The notes: generated by a model not told the origin, from the letters alone. Counted from the stretch's first letter, positions 24,999 to 34,700 are shown. The stretch is DNA of 64,000 nucleotides from Kluyvera genomosp. 1 (GCF_001266615.1 NZ_LGHZ01000008.1:62001-126000); one strand, 5' to 3'. A program made the numbers and translations.

Positions 24999-26054
24999 AT
25001 GAATAGTTTTGGCAAACTAATTGCGAATAATGGGGTGACAGGAACCCGGTTTGTCAGACGAATGTATCTGATGCGGATCCTTGGCACCTTTCTCTGCTTT
25101 TTTCCCATCCTTTCTGTGCTTATTGAGCGTCAGCAACCACAGTTCCTAATGATGCTGCTGGGCATCAATGCTTTTGTCTGGCCGACTGTCGCCTTTCTTC
25201 GTGCACGTAAAGCCCCCATGCCCAGGGAGGCTGAGCAACAAAATCTTCTGGTGGATGCGGCGGTGGGGGGATTTTGGATAGCCATGATGGCCTGCAACCC
25301 GCTGCCGTCGGTAACGATCGCGACGATCCTGATGACCGATAGACTCTCAGCCGGTGGCGTGAAGCTCATGCGTAAAGCGGCGGGAACCCTGCTGGCGGGG
25401 TTTGCCGTTAGCTGGGTACTTACCGGAATGCCTTTTACACCGTATGTCTCTCAGCGCACGATGCTGGCGACGCTGCCGCTGATTTCACTCTATGTGCTCG
25501 CACTGAGTCTTTTGACCGACAGTATCGCCGTGAAGCTGCGCTTGAAGAGCCAGGAGCTGGAACGGATTGCTATGCTCGATCCCCTGCTGGATATCGCGAA
25601 TCGGCGCCTGTTGGAGCAGCGAATTGCCTGGGAACTTATTCGACTTAAGCAGCACTGTGGACATTCACTGCTGATGTTTATCGACCTGGATAATTTTAAA
25701 GAGATCAATGACAGTTTTGGCCATAAGGTTGGCGATGTGATGCTTAAAACCGTGTCGCAGATTTTGCAGATGGCTACGCGTCCTACCGATACGCCCGCAC
25801 GTTTGGGCGGCGACGAGTTTGTTATCCTGCTACCGGATACTTCGCCCGAAGAGGGGCGTGCGATTGCTCAGCGGATTATGGACGCGACATCGGTGGTGAC
25901 CGAACGTCCACATCATCATCAAACATTAACGCTGAGCATTGGTATTGCCGACGCACTACCGGAAATGAACGAAGTTACGGATTGGCTGCAGGCGGCAGAC
26001 AGTGCGCTCTATGAAGCCAAGCGCCGTGGTAAAAATCAGATCTTCGCGCATTAA
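24999..26054 (+). CDS. dgcF: DgcF-like membrane diguanylate cyclase
   Basis: 351 residues: five or six membrane helices in residues 25-175, then a GGDEF domain. The active-site loop ARLGGDEFVILL has intact GGDEF at 270-274, and an intact product-inhibition site RxxD (Arg261, Asp264) lies five residues before it, so the enzyme should make cyclic di-GMP and be feedback-regulated. The metal-site Asp is in MFIDLDNFKEIND. Position between yneG and uxaB matches E. coli yneF/dgcF. What the membrane part senses is unknown. Confidence 0.88.
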   Translation: MNSFGKLIANNGVTGTRFVRRMYLMRILGTFLCFFPILSVLIERQQPQFLMMLLGINAFVWPTVAFLRARKAPMPREAEQQNLLVDAAVGGFWIAMMACNPLPSVTIATILMTDRLSAGGVKLMRKAAGTLLAGFAVSWVLTGMPFTPYVSQRTMLATLPLISLYVLALSLLTDSIAVKLRLKSQELERIAMLDPLLDIANRRLLEQRIAWELIRLKQHCGHSLLMFIDLDNFKEINDSFGHKVGDVMLKTVSQILQMATRPTDTPARLGGDEFVILLPDTSPEEGRAIAQRIMDATSVVTERPHHHQTLTLSIGIADALPEMNEVTDWLQAADSALYEAKRRGKNQIFAH

Positions 26055-26138
26055 GACATACGAAAATCCAATGACGCTACCCGTTGTGTTATCAAATGGT
26101 TAACGAGATAGTGGTCTCTTCATTTTATGGGGAAGATC

Positions 26139-26666
26139 ATGCACACATCCTTCACGCTTCATACTTTCACTGAGAACGATATTCTGGCACATCTCGATGC
26201 GCTGAGTGACGTTCTGTCTAACTGCGTTAATGGCGGCGCGTCAGTCAGCTTTATGCTGCCCTTTACTCTCGATGCGGCTCAGGCTTTCTGGCGTCGTACG
26301 GCGTCAAGCGTAGCGCGTGGCGAACGCGTGGTGCTGGTGGCGAAAAATGCCCAACAGCAGGTGGTAGGGACAGTCCAGCTCATCACCGATCAGCCGGAAA
26401 ACCAGCCGCACCGTGCCGATGTTGCCAAGCTGCTGGTGCATGAATGTGCGCGACGCAGCGGTATTGCTCGGGCGCTGATGCAGCGGCTTGAAGAGGTGGC
26501 AGCCGATGCACAAAAATCCGTATTGGTATTGGACACGGCCACCGGGAGTGGCGCAGAACATTTTTATCAGCAATGTGGCTGGCAGAAAGTCGGTGAAGTC
26601 CCGCGCTACGCCTTAATGCCTGACGGAGAACTGACGGGCACCTCAATTTTTTACAAATTTTTATAG
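26139..26666 (+). CDS. GNAT-family N-acetyltransferase
   Basis: 175 residues from the ATG after GGGGAAG; an in-frame ATG 12 bp earlier lies before that site. The acetyl-CoA loop is CARRSGIARALMQRLEEVA (about residues 104-122), followed by the C-terminal AEHFYQQCGWQKVGE motif. Substrate is not evident; related proteins acetylate small amines or antibiotics such as tabtoxin. It sits between dgcF and uxaB and is absent from that place in E. coli K-12. Confidence 0.8.
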   Translation: MHTSFTLHTFTENDILAHLDALSDVLSNCVNGGASVSFMLPFTLDAAQAFWRRTASSVARGERVVLVAKNAQQQVVGTVQLITDQPENQPHRADVAKLLVHECARRSGIARALMQRLEEVAADAQKSVLVLDTATGSGAEHFYQQCGWQKVGEVPRYALMPDGELTGTSIFYKFL

Positions 26667-26780
26667 ACTCGCTATTTATTCTCTCACTTTTGATCAAAAC
26701 ACGGTTTCATAAGCGGAAAATCTGATAAGTTATTACACCAATTGAGCAGGTTGTATGACTAATCCAGAAAGGAACCCATT

Positions 26781-28232
26781 GTGAAAACACTGAACCGCCA
26801 TGATTTCCCCGGTGCCCAATATCCTGAGCGTATCATTCAGTTTGGCGAAGGAAACTTCCTGCGTGCGTTCGTTGACTGGCAGATTGATCTGCTGAACGAA
26901 CACACCGACCTGAATTCTGGGGTGGTCATCGTCCGCCCAATCGCTAGCGATTTTCCACCGTCGCTCAGTACTCAGGATGGCCTGTACACGACAATTATTC
27001 GTGGCTTGAATGAGAAGGGCGAGGCGGTGAGCGATGCTCGCCTGATTCGCTCCGTCAACCGTGAAATCAGCGCCTACAGTGATTACGATGCGTTCCTGAA
27101 ACTTGCGCATAACCCTGATATGCGTTTTGTTTTCTCCAATACCACTGAAGCCGGCATTAGTTATCACGCGGGTGACAAATTCGATGATGCGCCTGCGGTA
27201 AGCTATCCTGCGAAGCTCACTCGTCTGCTGTTTGAGCGCTTCAGCCACTTCAACGGTGCTGCAGATAAGGGTTGGGTTATCATTCCGTGTGAGCTGATTG
27301 ATTACAACGGTGACGCGCTGCACGAGCTGGTTGTCCGCTATGCGCAAGAATGGGCACTTCCCGCTGAATTCATGAACTGGCTGAATGAATCTAATGCCTT
27401 CTGCTCTACGCTGGTGGACCGCATTGTCACCGGTTATCCGCGTGACGAGGCTGCTAAGCTGGAAGCTGAGCTGGGTTATAAAGATGGATTCCTCGATACC
27501 GCGGAACATTTCTACCTGTTTGTGATTCAGGGGCCAAAATCACTGGCTCGTGAACTGCGTCTCGACAAGCTGGCGTTGAACGTATTGATTGTCGACGATA
27601 TTAAGCCTTATAAAGAACGTAAAGTGGCGATTCTTAACGGCGCGCATACGGCGCTGGTACCGGTGGCGTTCCAGTCTGGTATTGATACTGTTGGCGAAGC
27701 GATGAACGACGCTGAAATCTGCGCCTTCGTTGAAAAAGCGATATATCAGGAAATTATTCCGGTATTAGATTTGCCAAAAGATGAGCTGGAATCCTTTGCC
27801 AGTGCGGTTACCGGCCGTTTCCGCAACCCGTACATTAAGCACCAGTTACTGTCTATCTCGCTTAACGGGATGACCAAATTCCGTACCCGTATTCTTCCTC
27901 AACTGCTGGCAGGGCAGAAAGCGACGGGTAAACTGCCTGCTCGTTTGACCTTTGCTCTGGCGGCCCTGATTGCGTTTTATCGCGGTGAACGTAACGGTGA
28001 AGCCTATCCGGTACAGGATGATGCGCACTGGATTGAACGCTATCAAAAACTGTGGGCTCAGCATCGCGATCAGCAGATCAGCACCGCTGATTTGGTGAAA
28101 GCGGTACTGTCAGTCAGCGATCACTGGGAACAAGATCTTACACAGGTTTCTGGATTGGTCGAACAGGTTGCAGTTGACCTCGACGCAATCCTGAACTTAG
28201 GCATGCGTAAAGCCGTTCAGCCACTGTGCTGA
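26781..28232 (+). CDS. uxaB: UxaB, tagaturonate reductase (altronate oxidoreductase)
   Basis: 483 residues, near-identical to E. coli UxaB, starting at a GTG after AAAGGAA. Long-chain mannitol dehydrogenase family: N-terminal [17 protein letters not shown] binds NAD, and the catalytic K-x4-N-x2-H signature is KVAILNGAH (about residues 276-284). Reduces D-tagaturonate to D-altronate in galacturonate catabolism. In E. coli it is under ExuR; I do not see a clear ExuR palindrome in the 115 bp upstream. Confidence 0.95.
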   Translation: MKTLNRHDFPGAQYPERIIQFGEGNFLRAFVDWQIDLLNEHTDLNSGVVIVRPIASDFPPSLSTQDGLYTTIIRGLNEKGEAVSDARLIRSVNREISAYSDYDAFLKLAHNPDMRFVFSNTTEAGISYHAGDKFDDAPAVSYPAKLTRLLFERFSHFNGAADKGWVIIPCELIDYNGDALHELVVRYAQEWALPAEFMNWLNESNAFCSTLVDRIVTGYPRDEAAKLEAELGYKDGFLDTAEHFYLFVIQGPKSLARELRLDKLALNVLIVDDIKPYKERKVAILNGAHTALVPVAFQSGIDTVGEAMNDAEICAFVEKAIYQEIIPVLDLPKDELESFASAVTGRFRNPYIKHQLLSISLNGMTKFRTRILPQLLAGQKATGKLPARLTFALAALIAFYRGERNGEAYPVQDDAHWIERYQKLWAQHRDQQISTADLVKAVLSVSDHWEQDLTQVSGLVEQVAVDLDAILNLGMRKAVQPLC

Positions 28233-28593
28233 TGGTGTTTTAGCGTGATGCAACCCGGCTCAGGCCTAACGCTTTAAATTTAAGATTGAGATACCCGGGG
28301 TGACTGCCGGGTTTGGCGTCCTTCCGGGAGCCAAATCCCGGCGTTTCCCCTCATCGCTAAGCTTAAGTTAATGGAGTTAGGGCTCGAGCCGCTTTTTTAG
28401 GGCATTATGTGCGATTAATTAGTTACAACATACATATTGAGTGTTGTTGCTATCCCAATGAAACATCGTGCAAAACCTGGTTGTCTGACAGGAATCAGGA
28501 GGGCGATAGCATACCACTGCGATGCGTCTGCTGCTTGAATACATGACATAGATCACGTTTAATATACAAATTGTTAACCAGATTGATAAAAAC
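28233..28593. other. Intergenic region uxaB-yneE
   Basis: No gene is visible. After the uxaB stop there are overlapping GC-rich stems, ACCCGG/CCGGGT (28295-28314) and CCGGGTTTGGC/GCCAAATCCCGG (about 28308-28341), probably transcript end structures. Before yneE, GACATAGATCACGTTT (28547-28562) resembles one half of a CRP or FNR site, too weak to call. Confidence 0.4.
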
Positions 28594-29508
28594 ATGATCG
28601 TCCGTCCTCACCAGCACTGGCTGGCTCGTATCTTTGTCTGGCACGGTTCCGTGCTACCGAAAATTTTCTCCCGTCTGTTACTTAATTTTCTGCTTTCCAT
28701 TGTTGTCATTCTTATCTTGCCCTGGTATTCGTCTTTAGGGTTCAAGCTGACCGTCGCGCCATTCAGCATTCTTGGCGTGGCAATTGCCATTTTCCTTGGT
28801 TTTCGTAATAACGCTTGCTACGCGCGTTACGTCGAGGCGAGACAGCTCTGGGGGCAGTTAATGATTGCCTCGCGCTCGTTGTTACGGGAAGTGAAAAACA
28901 CGCTGCACAATGCTCCGCAACTGGGGGAGTTCGTTGGCCTGCAAATTGCCTTCGCTCACTGCTTACGCCTGACTTTGCGTCGCCAACCCATTCGCGCAGT
29001 GCTGGCCAGCTATCTGTCTGATGAACATTTGGCACAGGTGACGGCGGCTCAATCGCCGGCGAACCGTCTGTTGCTGATTATGGGAGAGTGGTTAGCCCAG
29101 CGGCGGAGAGAAGGGGAACTGTCGGACATTTTGTATCACAGTCTCAACATCCGCTTAAACGATATGTCGATCGTACTGGCGGGCTGCGAGCGCATTGCGA
29201 ATACACCGGTCCCGTTTGCCTATTCCCTGATCCTGCATCGTACCGTGTATCTGTTCTGCATCATGTTGCCGTTTGCCCTGGTGGTGGATCTCCACTATAT
29301 GACGCCTTTTATTTCAGTTCTGATTTCGTACACTTTCATCTCTTTAGATACACTTGCGGAAGAGCTTGAAGAACCCTTCGGTATGGAAAATAATGACTTG
29401 CCGCTGGATGCTATCTGCAACGCCATCGAGATCGATTTGCTGCAAATGAATGATACGCCACAGATACCTTCCCGGATTACCGTCGATAAGTACTATCAAC
29501 TAACCTAA
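28594..29508 (+). CDS. yneE: YneE, bestrophin-like channel family protein
   Basis: 304 residues, collinear with E. coli YneE. Four hydrophobic segments (about residues 26-46, 50-70, 205-225, 230-250) and the bestrophin-family stretch ILGVAIAIFLGFRNNACYARYVEARQLWG. Bacterial bestrophins form pentameric ion channels in the inner membrane (KpBest from Klebsiella conducts sodium). Ion selectivity here is unknown. Follows uxaB after a 361-bp gap and precedes an acetyltransferase by 11 bp. Confidence 0.9.
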   Translation: MIVRPHQHWLARIFVWHGSVLPKIFSRLLLNFLLSIVVILILPWYSSLGFKLTVAPFSILGVAIAIFLGFRNNACYARYVEARQLWGQLMIASRSLLREVKNTLHNAPQLGEFVGLQIAFAHCLRLTLRRQPIRAVLASYLSDEHLAQVTAAQSPANRLLLIMGEWLAQRRREGELSDILYHSLNIRLNDMSIVLAGCERIANTPVPFAYSLILHRTVYLFCIMLPFALVVDLHYMTPFISVLISYTFISLDTLAEELEEPFGMENNDLPLDAICNAIEIDLLQMNDTPQIPSRITVDKYYQLT

Positions 29509-29519
29509 AAGGTGGCGTT

Positions 29520-29960
29520 GTGACCGTAAAATTTCGTCCCATTCAACCTGAGGATAAGGCGCAGTGGCTCGCGTTGTGGAAAGGGTATACCGAGTTTTAT
29601 GAAAGCCAGGTCCCGGATGTGGTTACTGAACATACCTGGGCTAGAATCAACGATGACGCATCGTTGATGTTTTGCCGCGTCGCGGTTGTTGACGGCATCG
29701 TGGCAGGCTTCGCCGTTTGTGTACTTCATGAAGGAACCTGGGTGACCGCGCCAATCTGCTATCTGGAAGATCTGTTTGTTGATCCGACGTATCGCGGTAA
29801 GGGTGTGGCGCGGCAGCTGATACAATTCGTGCTAAATGAGGCGAAAGAGCAGGGATGGTCACGTTTCTACTGGCATACTCGTATTCATAACCCGGCGCGT
29901 AAGCTTTATGATGAATTCGTCGCAGCCGACGATTTTGTTCGCTACAGTGTGACGCTCTAA
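29520..29960 (+). CDS. GNAT-family N-acetyltransferase
   Basis: 146 residues from a GTG preceded by AAAGGTGG. Contains the strand-loop EDLFVDPTYRGKGVARQLIQFV (about residues 82-103) with the acetyl-CoA-binding R-G-K-G-V-A sequence, and RFYWHTRIHNPARKLYDEF near the C-terminus, a pattern seen in diamine or amino-acid acetyltransferases. It is close behind yneE and may share its transcript. Substrate unknown. Confidence 0.85.
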   Translation: MTVKFRPIQPEDKAQWLALWKGYTEFYESQVPDVVTEHTWARINDDASLMFCRVAVVDGIVAGFAVCVLHEGTWVTAPICYLEDLFVDPTYRGKGVARQLIQFVLNEAKEQGWSRFYWHTRIHNPARKLYDEFVAADDFVRYSVTL

Positions 29961-30030
29961 CCGCAATGCGCGGAATAAATCATTAAGGTTTTCCATGTTT
30001 AATGGTTGTACCGACATAGGGAGAATCAAA

Positions 30031-30129
30031 ATGGAAAAGAGAATCGAAACGGCCGTTAACGTTATTTTGTTCATTTCGCTGTTTGCGACCGCTTGGGATT
30101 TATCGCTGGTACAGGCCTTAAACTGGTAA
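30031..30129 (+). CDS. 32-residue single-pass membrane protein
   Basis: ATG at 30031 with AGGGAGA 5 bases upstream opens a 32-codon frame: a short charged head (MEKRIE), one hydrophobic helix (VNVILFISLFATAWDL) and a Trp-ending tail. The strong ribosome-binding site and membrane-helix composition fit the class of enterobacterial small inner-membrane proteins. I do not recognise a named homologue. A hairpin follows at 30151. Confidence 0.6.
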   Translation: MEKRIETAVNVILFISLFATAWDLSLVQALNW

Positions 30130-30150
30130 CCGTAAACGCGACATCCTCTC

Positions 30151-30173
30151 GGGCGTAGCGAGTTGCTGCGCCC
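30151..30173 (+). terminator. Hairpin after the small membrane protein
   Basis: GGGCGTAGC (30151-30159), GAGTT, GCTGCGCCC (30165-30173), nine pairs including one G-T. Only TTAAT follows, so a weak intrinsic terminator. Confidence 0.45.
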
Positions 30174-30257
30174 TTAATCACTCCCCAAATCTCCGTTAAT
30201 CAACGGCTTTTAGGCCGATTACCCACAAGGTTGTGCACCGTTTCTGTGGATAACATT

Positions 30258-31214
30258 TCACTTGGACGCACTTCCCTGAAACGTTCTACGCCACTCCTGC
30301 GGGCTAACTCCCAGTTTTTCGCGGAAGGCCTGACGAAAGGTCACCGAAGACTGAAATCCCGACCGTTCAGCAACCCGTTCTATTGATAACTCGCTGGTTT
30401 CCAGCAGTAGCTGGCTACGGCGTAACCGCTCGGTCGTTATCCATTCCCCTAATGACATACCGGTTGCTTTCTGAAAGTGACGAGTCAGCGTTCGGCGACT
30501 CATTGCCGCCTGCTCGGCGAGATTATCGATGTTATGCGGTCCTTCAAGATTGGCTTGTAAATACTCCAGCAGCTGGTTAATACGATTATCGCCGGTGCGG
30601 TGCGGCACCGCATGCTCTATATACTGTGCCTGACCACCTTCACGGTATGGTGGGGTGACCATCCGGCGGGCGATTTGATTGGCGACGCTGGCGCCAAATC
30701 GCTGGCGAATGACATACAGACAGCAGTCCAGCGCGGCCGCGGTCCCTGCTGAGGTGATTATTCCGTCATCTTCCGTGTACAGAACGTTGACGTCGAGATT
30801 GACGTGAGGGAACAGACGCTGGAAGGCCTTTTCAAACTCCCAGTGCGTGGCGGCCTGGCGGTGGTCGAGCACACCCGCATAGGCGAGGACGAACGTCCCC
30901 AGACAAAGTCCAACCAGCGTCGCGCCATTGTTTCGTGCCTTAACGAGCGCCTCCAATAACGCCGGTGACGGTTTTTCATCCACCTGTCCCCAAAATGGAA
31001 CGATGACGATGTCAGACTGCGCTAGCATATCGAAATCGTGCGTAGCCTGCACCGCGGTACCTTCCTTAGACCACACGAGCCCCGGGTTCTCCGCGCAGAT
31101 ATAGCGCGTGAAACGCTGTTGTTCACCAAGGTTTTCACCAAAGAGAATGAGCGGTACCGAAAAGTGAAAGGTACTAAAACCTTCGCTGGCAACGATCGCA
31201 ACCGTGGTTGGCAT
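30258..31214 (-). CDS. GlxA-type AraC-family regulator with DJ-1/PfpI-like domain
   Basis: 318 residues from the ATG at 31214, which has GGAG upstream; a GTG 15 bp earlier is also open. The N-terminal DJ-1/PfpI-like domain has the elbow GLCLGTFVLAYAGVL (about residues 102-116), and the C-terminal 100 residues carry two helix-turn-helix units (NLAEQAAMSRRTLTRHFQKATG and VAERSGFQSSVTFRQAFREKLG). It follows the metallo-hydrolase gene by about 25 bp on the same strand, probably in one operon, so it may sense a product of that enzyme. Different from the FtrA-type protein at 10.2 kb in sequence. Confidence 0.87.
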   Translation of the reverse strand: MPTTVAIVASEGFSTFHFSVPLILFGENLGEQQRFTRYICAENPGLVWSKEGTAVQATHDFDMLAQSDIVIVPFWGQVDEKPSPALLEALVKARNNGATLVGLCLGTFVLAYAGVLDHRQAATHWEFEKAFQRLFPHVNLDVNVLYTEDDGIITSAGTAAALDCCLYVIRQRFGASVANQIARRMVTPPYREGGQAQYIEHAVPHRTGDNRINQLLEYLQANLEGPHNIDNLAEQAAMSRRTLTRHFQKATGMSLGEWITTERLRRSQLLLETSELSIERVAERSGFQSSVTFRQAFREKLGVSPQEWRRTFQGSASK

Positions 31215-31238
31215 ACCGCTATTCTCCACTGTGTATGA

Positions 31239-32015
31239 TTATAACGTGACACTGTCACCGTCATCTGGTGCGCTGACAAACGATTGTATTTCATTATCTT
31301 GCGCATACTGCAGCAGTTCACGCCGCGTGACCAGACAGTGGTTGACCGCTTCCATATGGGTGGCAACAATGTGCGCCCGTGGCAGAGTCTGATGCGCCTT
31401 CAATACATCTTCTTTGCCAAAAATGATCGGGCCAAAGCCCAACAAATGTGCCCAGCCGGTGTTCATGATGACCACACCCGGTTGGTAATGGCGCATATTA
31501 TCAGCAACATCATCAATCCAGATAGAATCGCCCACGAGATACAACGTTTTTTCTGCGGGATGTTGAAACACCACACCACAGGCTTCACCTAGCCGTTCGG
31601 CCAATTCGGGAATGGCATAAGCGTCATCTGAACCGTGCTGGCCGCTGGTTTTGGTGAGTTGAATATCGCCGAAACGGCTCTCTGCGGAAAGTTGGCGCAG
31701 CTGTGTAAAACCTTGTGCCCGCAAAATGGCTTCATCGCTGCTATTTTGTACATAAATTAACATTGATTTAGGAATGTGCGCTGCTGCCGCTTCATCCCAG
31801 TGGTCTGGGTGGGTATGCGTCACGATGATGGCATCGACGTCGAGCAGCGCATCGATAGTGGTCGGCAGTTCAACCATCGGGTTGCGAATCTCTGCGCGTG
31901 CGCTGCCGCTAAATCCGGGGTAGGCCCCTTTTTTGGCCAACATTGGATCAATTAAAAAACGTTTACCGGCATAAGTGATGATCTGAGTTGCGTTCCGAAT
32001 CTGTGTGATTTTCAT
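31239..32015 (-). CDS. Metallo-beta-lactamase-fold hydrolase (UlaG-like)
   Basis: 258 residues. The metal-binding motif HTHPDHWD is at about residues 66-73, with GQHGSDD near 125, GDSIWID near 162 and HMEAVNH near 220, the scattered metal ligands of this fold. The N-terminal IRNATQIITYAGKRFLIDPML matches the L-ascorbate-6-phosphate-lactonase-like subgroup. Likely a cytoplasmic hydrolase of a lactone or phosphodiester; substrate is unknown. First gene of a probable operon with a GlxA-type regulator. Confidence 0.85.
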   Translation of the reverse strand: MKITQIRNATQIITYAGKRFLIDPMLAKKGAYPGFSGSARAEIRNPMVELPTTIDALLDVDAIIVTHTHPDHWDEAAAAHIPKSMLIYVQNSSDEAILRAQGFTQLRQLSAESRFGDIQLTKTSGQHGSDDAYAIPELAERLGEACGVVFQHPAEKTLYLVGDSIWIDDVADNMRHYQPGVVIMNTGWAHLLGFGPIIFGKEDVLKAHQTLPRAHIVATHMEAVNHCLVTRRELLQYAQDNEIQSFVSAPDDGDSVTL

Positions 32016-32286
32016 GGCTGAGTTCCTGTGACTTTGCTATCTGTTGACAACATTATGAAGGACCCCATGATTTCTGCCGCTGGCCAAAAGACAACTTTCG
32101 ATGATATTGGGCCAATCGTTGCACTCTGATTCTGCAATGATGCCATTTGGGCATAGTAACCATGAAAAATGAGTATGAAGTGCGGGGTGAAAACCATAGA
32201 CAGTGGCGTTATTTTGTATTTATCATACAAATAAATTAAGCCATAGCGCCTCCGCGATTTTTCATTCACTGACGGGTTTTCTGATT

Positions 32287-32637
32287 ATGTCTGCAGAAGT
32301 TAATGCTCTGATAATGCTTGCACAGCTCAATGAATCTAAAGGTTTTTTTCGACGCGCACTGTGCATCTGGCAGGATATTTCCGTCAGCGTGCTTGCCACA
32401 AGTGAACAATGTCGAATGGCATGGGATAAAATCAATCTTTGTCGCCTACAGCTACAAATGAAAGCAGTGCCGGAGGCGGCCTCTGGAAATTCGCGGAAAC
32501 AAGATGTGGAGCGCGATAAAATAAAGATTCAGCAGTTATTACAGCAGGGTTATAGCATTAAAGAGATTCAGCTGATGACTGGCAGATCGAGCGCGTTTAT
32601 ATACAAATATAACCCGAAAACGAAAGCGATTCATTAA
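32287..32637 (+). CDS. PerC-like regulatory protein with C-terminal helix-turn-helix
   Basis: 116 residues from the ATG at 32287; the frame is open further upstream but without similarity. Residues 5-45 (ALIMLAQLNESKGFFRRALCIWQDI) match the PerC family signature, in which a small domain found in enteropathogen regulators precedes RAA-x-W. The last 40 residues (KIQQLLQQGYSIKEIQLMTGRSSAFIYKY) form a helix-turn-helix like those in Hin-type or sigma-like proteins. Predicted transcription factor. It is AT-richer than its neighbours, and its TAA shares TTAA with the stop of the convergent AraC gene. Confidence 0.65.
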   Translation: MSAEVNALIMLAQLNESKGFFRRALCIWQDISVSVLATSEQCRMAWDKINLCRLQLQMKAVPEAASGNSRKQDVERDKIKIQQLLQQGYSIKEIQLMTGRSSAFIYKYNPKTKAIH

Positions 32638-33425
32638 TAGCTGGATGGGGGAACGCCAAACGCCTGACGAAATGCGTAGCTAAAGGCCGCGGTGCTGGAA
32701 TAACCCACTTCAAGAGCAACCGCTGTCACGTTTTTATTCTTTTTGAGAATCATCACTGACTCAAGAATACGCATCTTTTGTTTCCAGGCGCTAAATGGCA
32801 TCCCGGTCTCTTTTTTAAAGTGGCGTGAAAATGTTCGGGCGGACATGCCAAGATGACTCGCCCAGTCTTCCATCGCGTGTTCCAGCCCCGGTGATTCCTG
32901 GATGGTGCGGCAAATCTTCATTAGCGCCGCGTTCTGCGGCCATGGCAGCATCAACTCCACTTCCGGTAGTTGTAAAATCACATCCAGCAATACGCTGACA
33001 AGTTTTCCTTCTTTACCTTTTACATCAAAACGTTCTGCCGTATTGGTCGTGGCGTAGTGAATAAACTCGCGCACAAAATCGCTGATGGCGACTACCTTAC
33101 ATTCATCAATCGGCGACGGTAAAAAGTCAGGTTCAATGTCTATATTTTCCAGATGCACATCGTCCAGTGCCCAGACGGCATGATCGGTATTATGCGGGAT
33201 CCAGATTCCGTAGTGAGCCGGGATCACCCAGCATTTCCCCGCGACATCAATACGCATGCTGCCTTGACGGGCGAAGTGAAACTGGGCGAAGGCATGGCGG
33301 TGCCTATCAACATGGTTGTTGGCAGCAAGCACGTAGGAGCGGAAGTAGACCGGCTGCGGCAGCGCCTTCATCGAGTCATCCGGTGAAGAGATCCAGCGTT
33401 TCGCAGGCACAGGGGAGAAATCCAT
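32634..33425 (-). CDS. AraC-family regulator with cupin domain (NimR-like)
   Basis: 263 residues. Residues 25-120 form an AraC-type cupin sensing domain (HRHAFAQFHFARQGSMRI, with HYGIWIPHNTDHAV), and residues 165-263 two helix-turn-helix motifs ending GYSSTAAFSYAFRQAFGVPPSSY. The layout and length recall E. coli NimR (YeaM), which controls a nitroimidazole exporter, but no such exporter is adjacent. The nearest divergent gene is the Cfa paralogue 107 bp away, which may be its target. Confidence 0.85.
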   Translation of the reverse strand: MDFSPVPAKRWISSPDDSMKALPQPVYFRSYVLAANNHVDRHRHAFAQFHFARQGSMRIDVAGKCWVIPAHYGIWIPHNTDHAVWALDDVHLENIDIEPDFLPSPIDECKVVAISDFVREFIHYATTNTAERFDVKGKEGKLVSVLLDVILQLPEVELMLPWPQNAALMKICRTIQESPGLEHAMEDWASHLGMSARTFSRHFKKETGMPFSAWKQKMRILESVMILKKNKNVTAVALEVGYSSTAAFSYAFRQAFGVPPSSY

Positions 33426-33532
33426 TATTTGGCTTCTATTCGATAAATATTGTCCTCACATCATAATACATACCATCCCGTTATCAATAATAATCTTACC
33501 CAGAATATACTGACTCAATTATGGATAGGATC

Positions 33533-34687
33533 ATGGCCACGGTTTGCTCAGACGTAATAAGTATTAATGAATTAAACGATAACTGGTCTCGAATGGGTAA
33601 CGATCTCCTCCGTCAGGCCGATATTATGATTAATGGCGTGCGGCCGTGGGATATTCAGGTGCATCATGCCGACTTTTTCAAACGCGTATTTCAACAGGGT
33701 TCACTCGGTTTGGGTGAAAGCTATATGGAAGGGTGGTGGGATTGTGAACGTCTCGATATCCTTTTTTATAAAATATTAAAAGCCAAACTGGATAAACAGG
33801 TTCCCGGAAATCTGAAAGATATCTTGCGTATTGCCAGCGCCCGTCTTTTTAATCTGCAATCGCGCAGTCGTTCCTGGATAGTGGGTAAAGAGCATTATGA
33901 TATCGGTAACGATCTCTTTACCCTGATGCTCGATCCTCACATGCAATATTCCTGCGGCTATTGGAAAGAGGCCGAGACGCTCGAAGACGCGCAGAATGCA
34001 AAACTGAAAATGATCTGCGAAAAGCTCAAACTGCAACCGGGTATGCAGCTGCTGGATATTGGCTGTGGTTGGGGAGGGCTCGCGGCTTATGCCGCGCGTC
34101 ATTATGGTGTTAGCGTTGACGGCGTGACCATTTCACGTGAACAACAAAAATTGGCACAGCAGCACTGTGACGGGCTCGATGTGTCGATTTTGCTCCAGGA
34201 CTATCGCGATCTGAGTAAAACCTACGACCGCATTGTTTCTGTCGGGATGTTTGAACATGTCGGGCCAAAAAACTACGACACCTATTTCAGCGTGGTTGAT
34301 CGCTGCCTGAAACCAGACGGCATTTTCTTATTACACACGATCGGTAGCAATGAAACCGGGGTCAACGTTGACCCGTGGATCAACAAGTACATCTTCCCGA
34401 ATGGATGTTTACCCTCTATTCGTCAGATTGCCAACGTCAGTGAGTCTCGGCTTATTATGGAAGACTGGCATAACTTTGGCAGCGACTATGATAAGACGTT
34501 GATGGCGTGGCACCAGCGATTTAACGCCGCATGGCCTGAGCTGGCTCCGCATTACACTGTGCGTTTTCGTCGAATGTTTAACTACTATCTGTGTGCCTGT
34601 GCCGGGGCGTTTCGTGCGCGGGACATCGAACTTTGGCAAGTGTTGTTCAGCCGAGGCGCAGAAGGTGGAATGTACGTTTATCGCTAG
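33533..34687 (+). CDS. Second cyclopropane-fatty-acyl-phospholipid synthase (Cfa-like)
   Basis: 384 residues from the ATG after AGGA; an in-frame ATG 12 bp earlier is possible. It matches E. coli Cfa along its length with many changes: N-terminal lipid-binding region, SAM motif LLDIGCGWGGLAAYAA (about residues 165-180), VGMFEHVGPKNYDTYF (about 233-248) and NKYIFPNGCLPS. It transfers a methylene group from S-adenosylmethionine to the double bond of membrane fatty acyl chains. E. coli cfa lies elsewhere beside ribC/ribE, so this is probably a paralogue with its own regulation by the divergent AraC gene. A terminator follows. Confidence 0.88.
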   Translation: MATVCSDVISINELNDNWSRMGNDLLRQADIMINGVRPWDIQVHHADFFKRVFQQGSLGLGESYMEGWWDCERLDILFYKILKAKLDKQVPGNLKDILRIASARLFNLQSRSRSWIVGKEHYDIGNDLFTLMLDPHMQYSCGYWKEAETLEDAQNAKLKMICEKLKLQPGMQLLDIGCGWGGLAAYAARHYGVSVDGVTISREQQKLAQQHCDGLDVSILLQDYRDLSKTYDRIVSVGMFEHVGPKNYDTYFSVVDRCLKPDGIFLLHTIGSNETGVNVDPWINKYIFPNGCLPSIRQIANVSESRLIMEDWHNFGSDYDKTLMAWHQRFNAAWPELAPHYTVRFRRMFNYYLCACAGAFRARDIELWQVLFSRGAEGGMYVYR

Positions 34688-34700
34688 CCGATACCAACGG

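Noticed and set aside
28547..28562. CRP or FNR site before yneE
   Set aside because: Only one half matches well; the other half deviates at several key bases.
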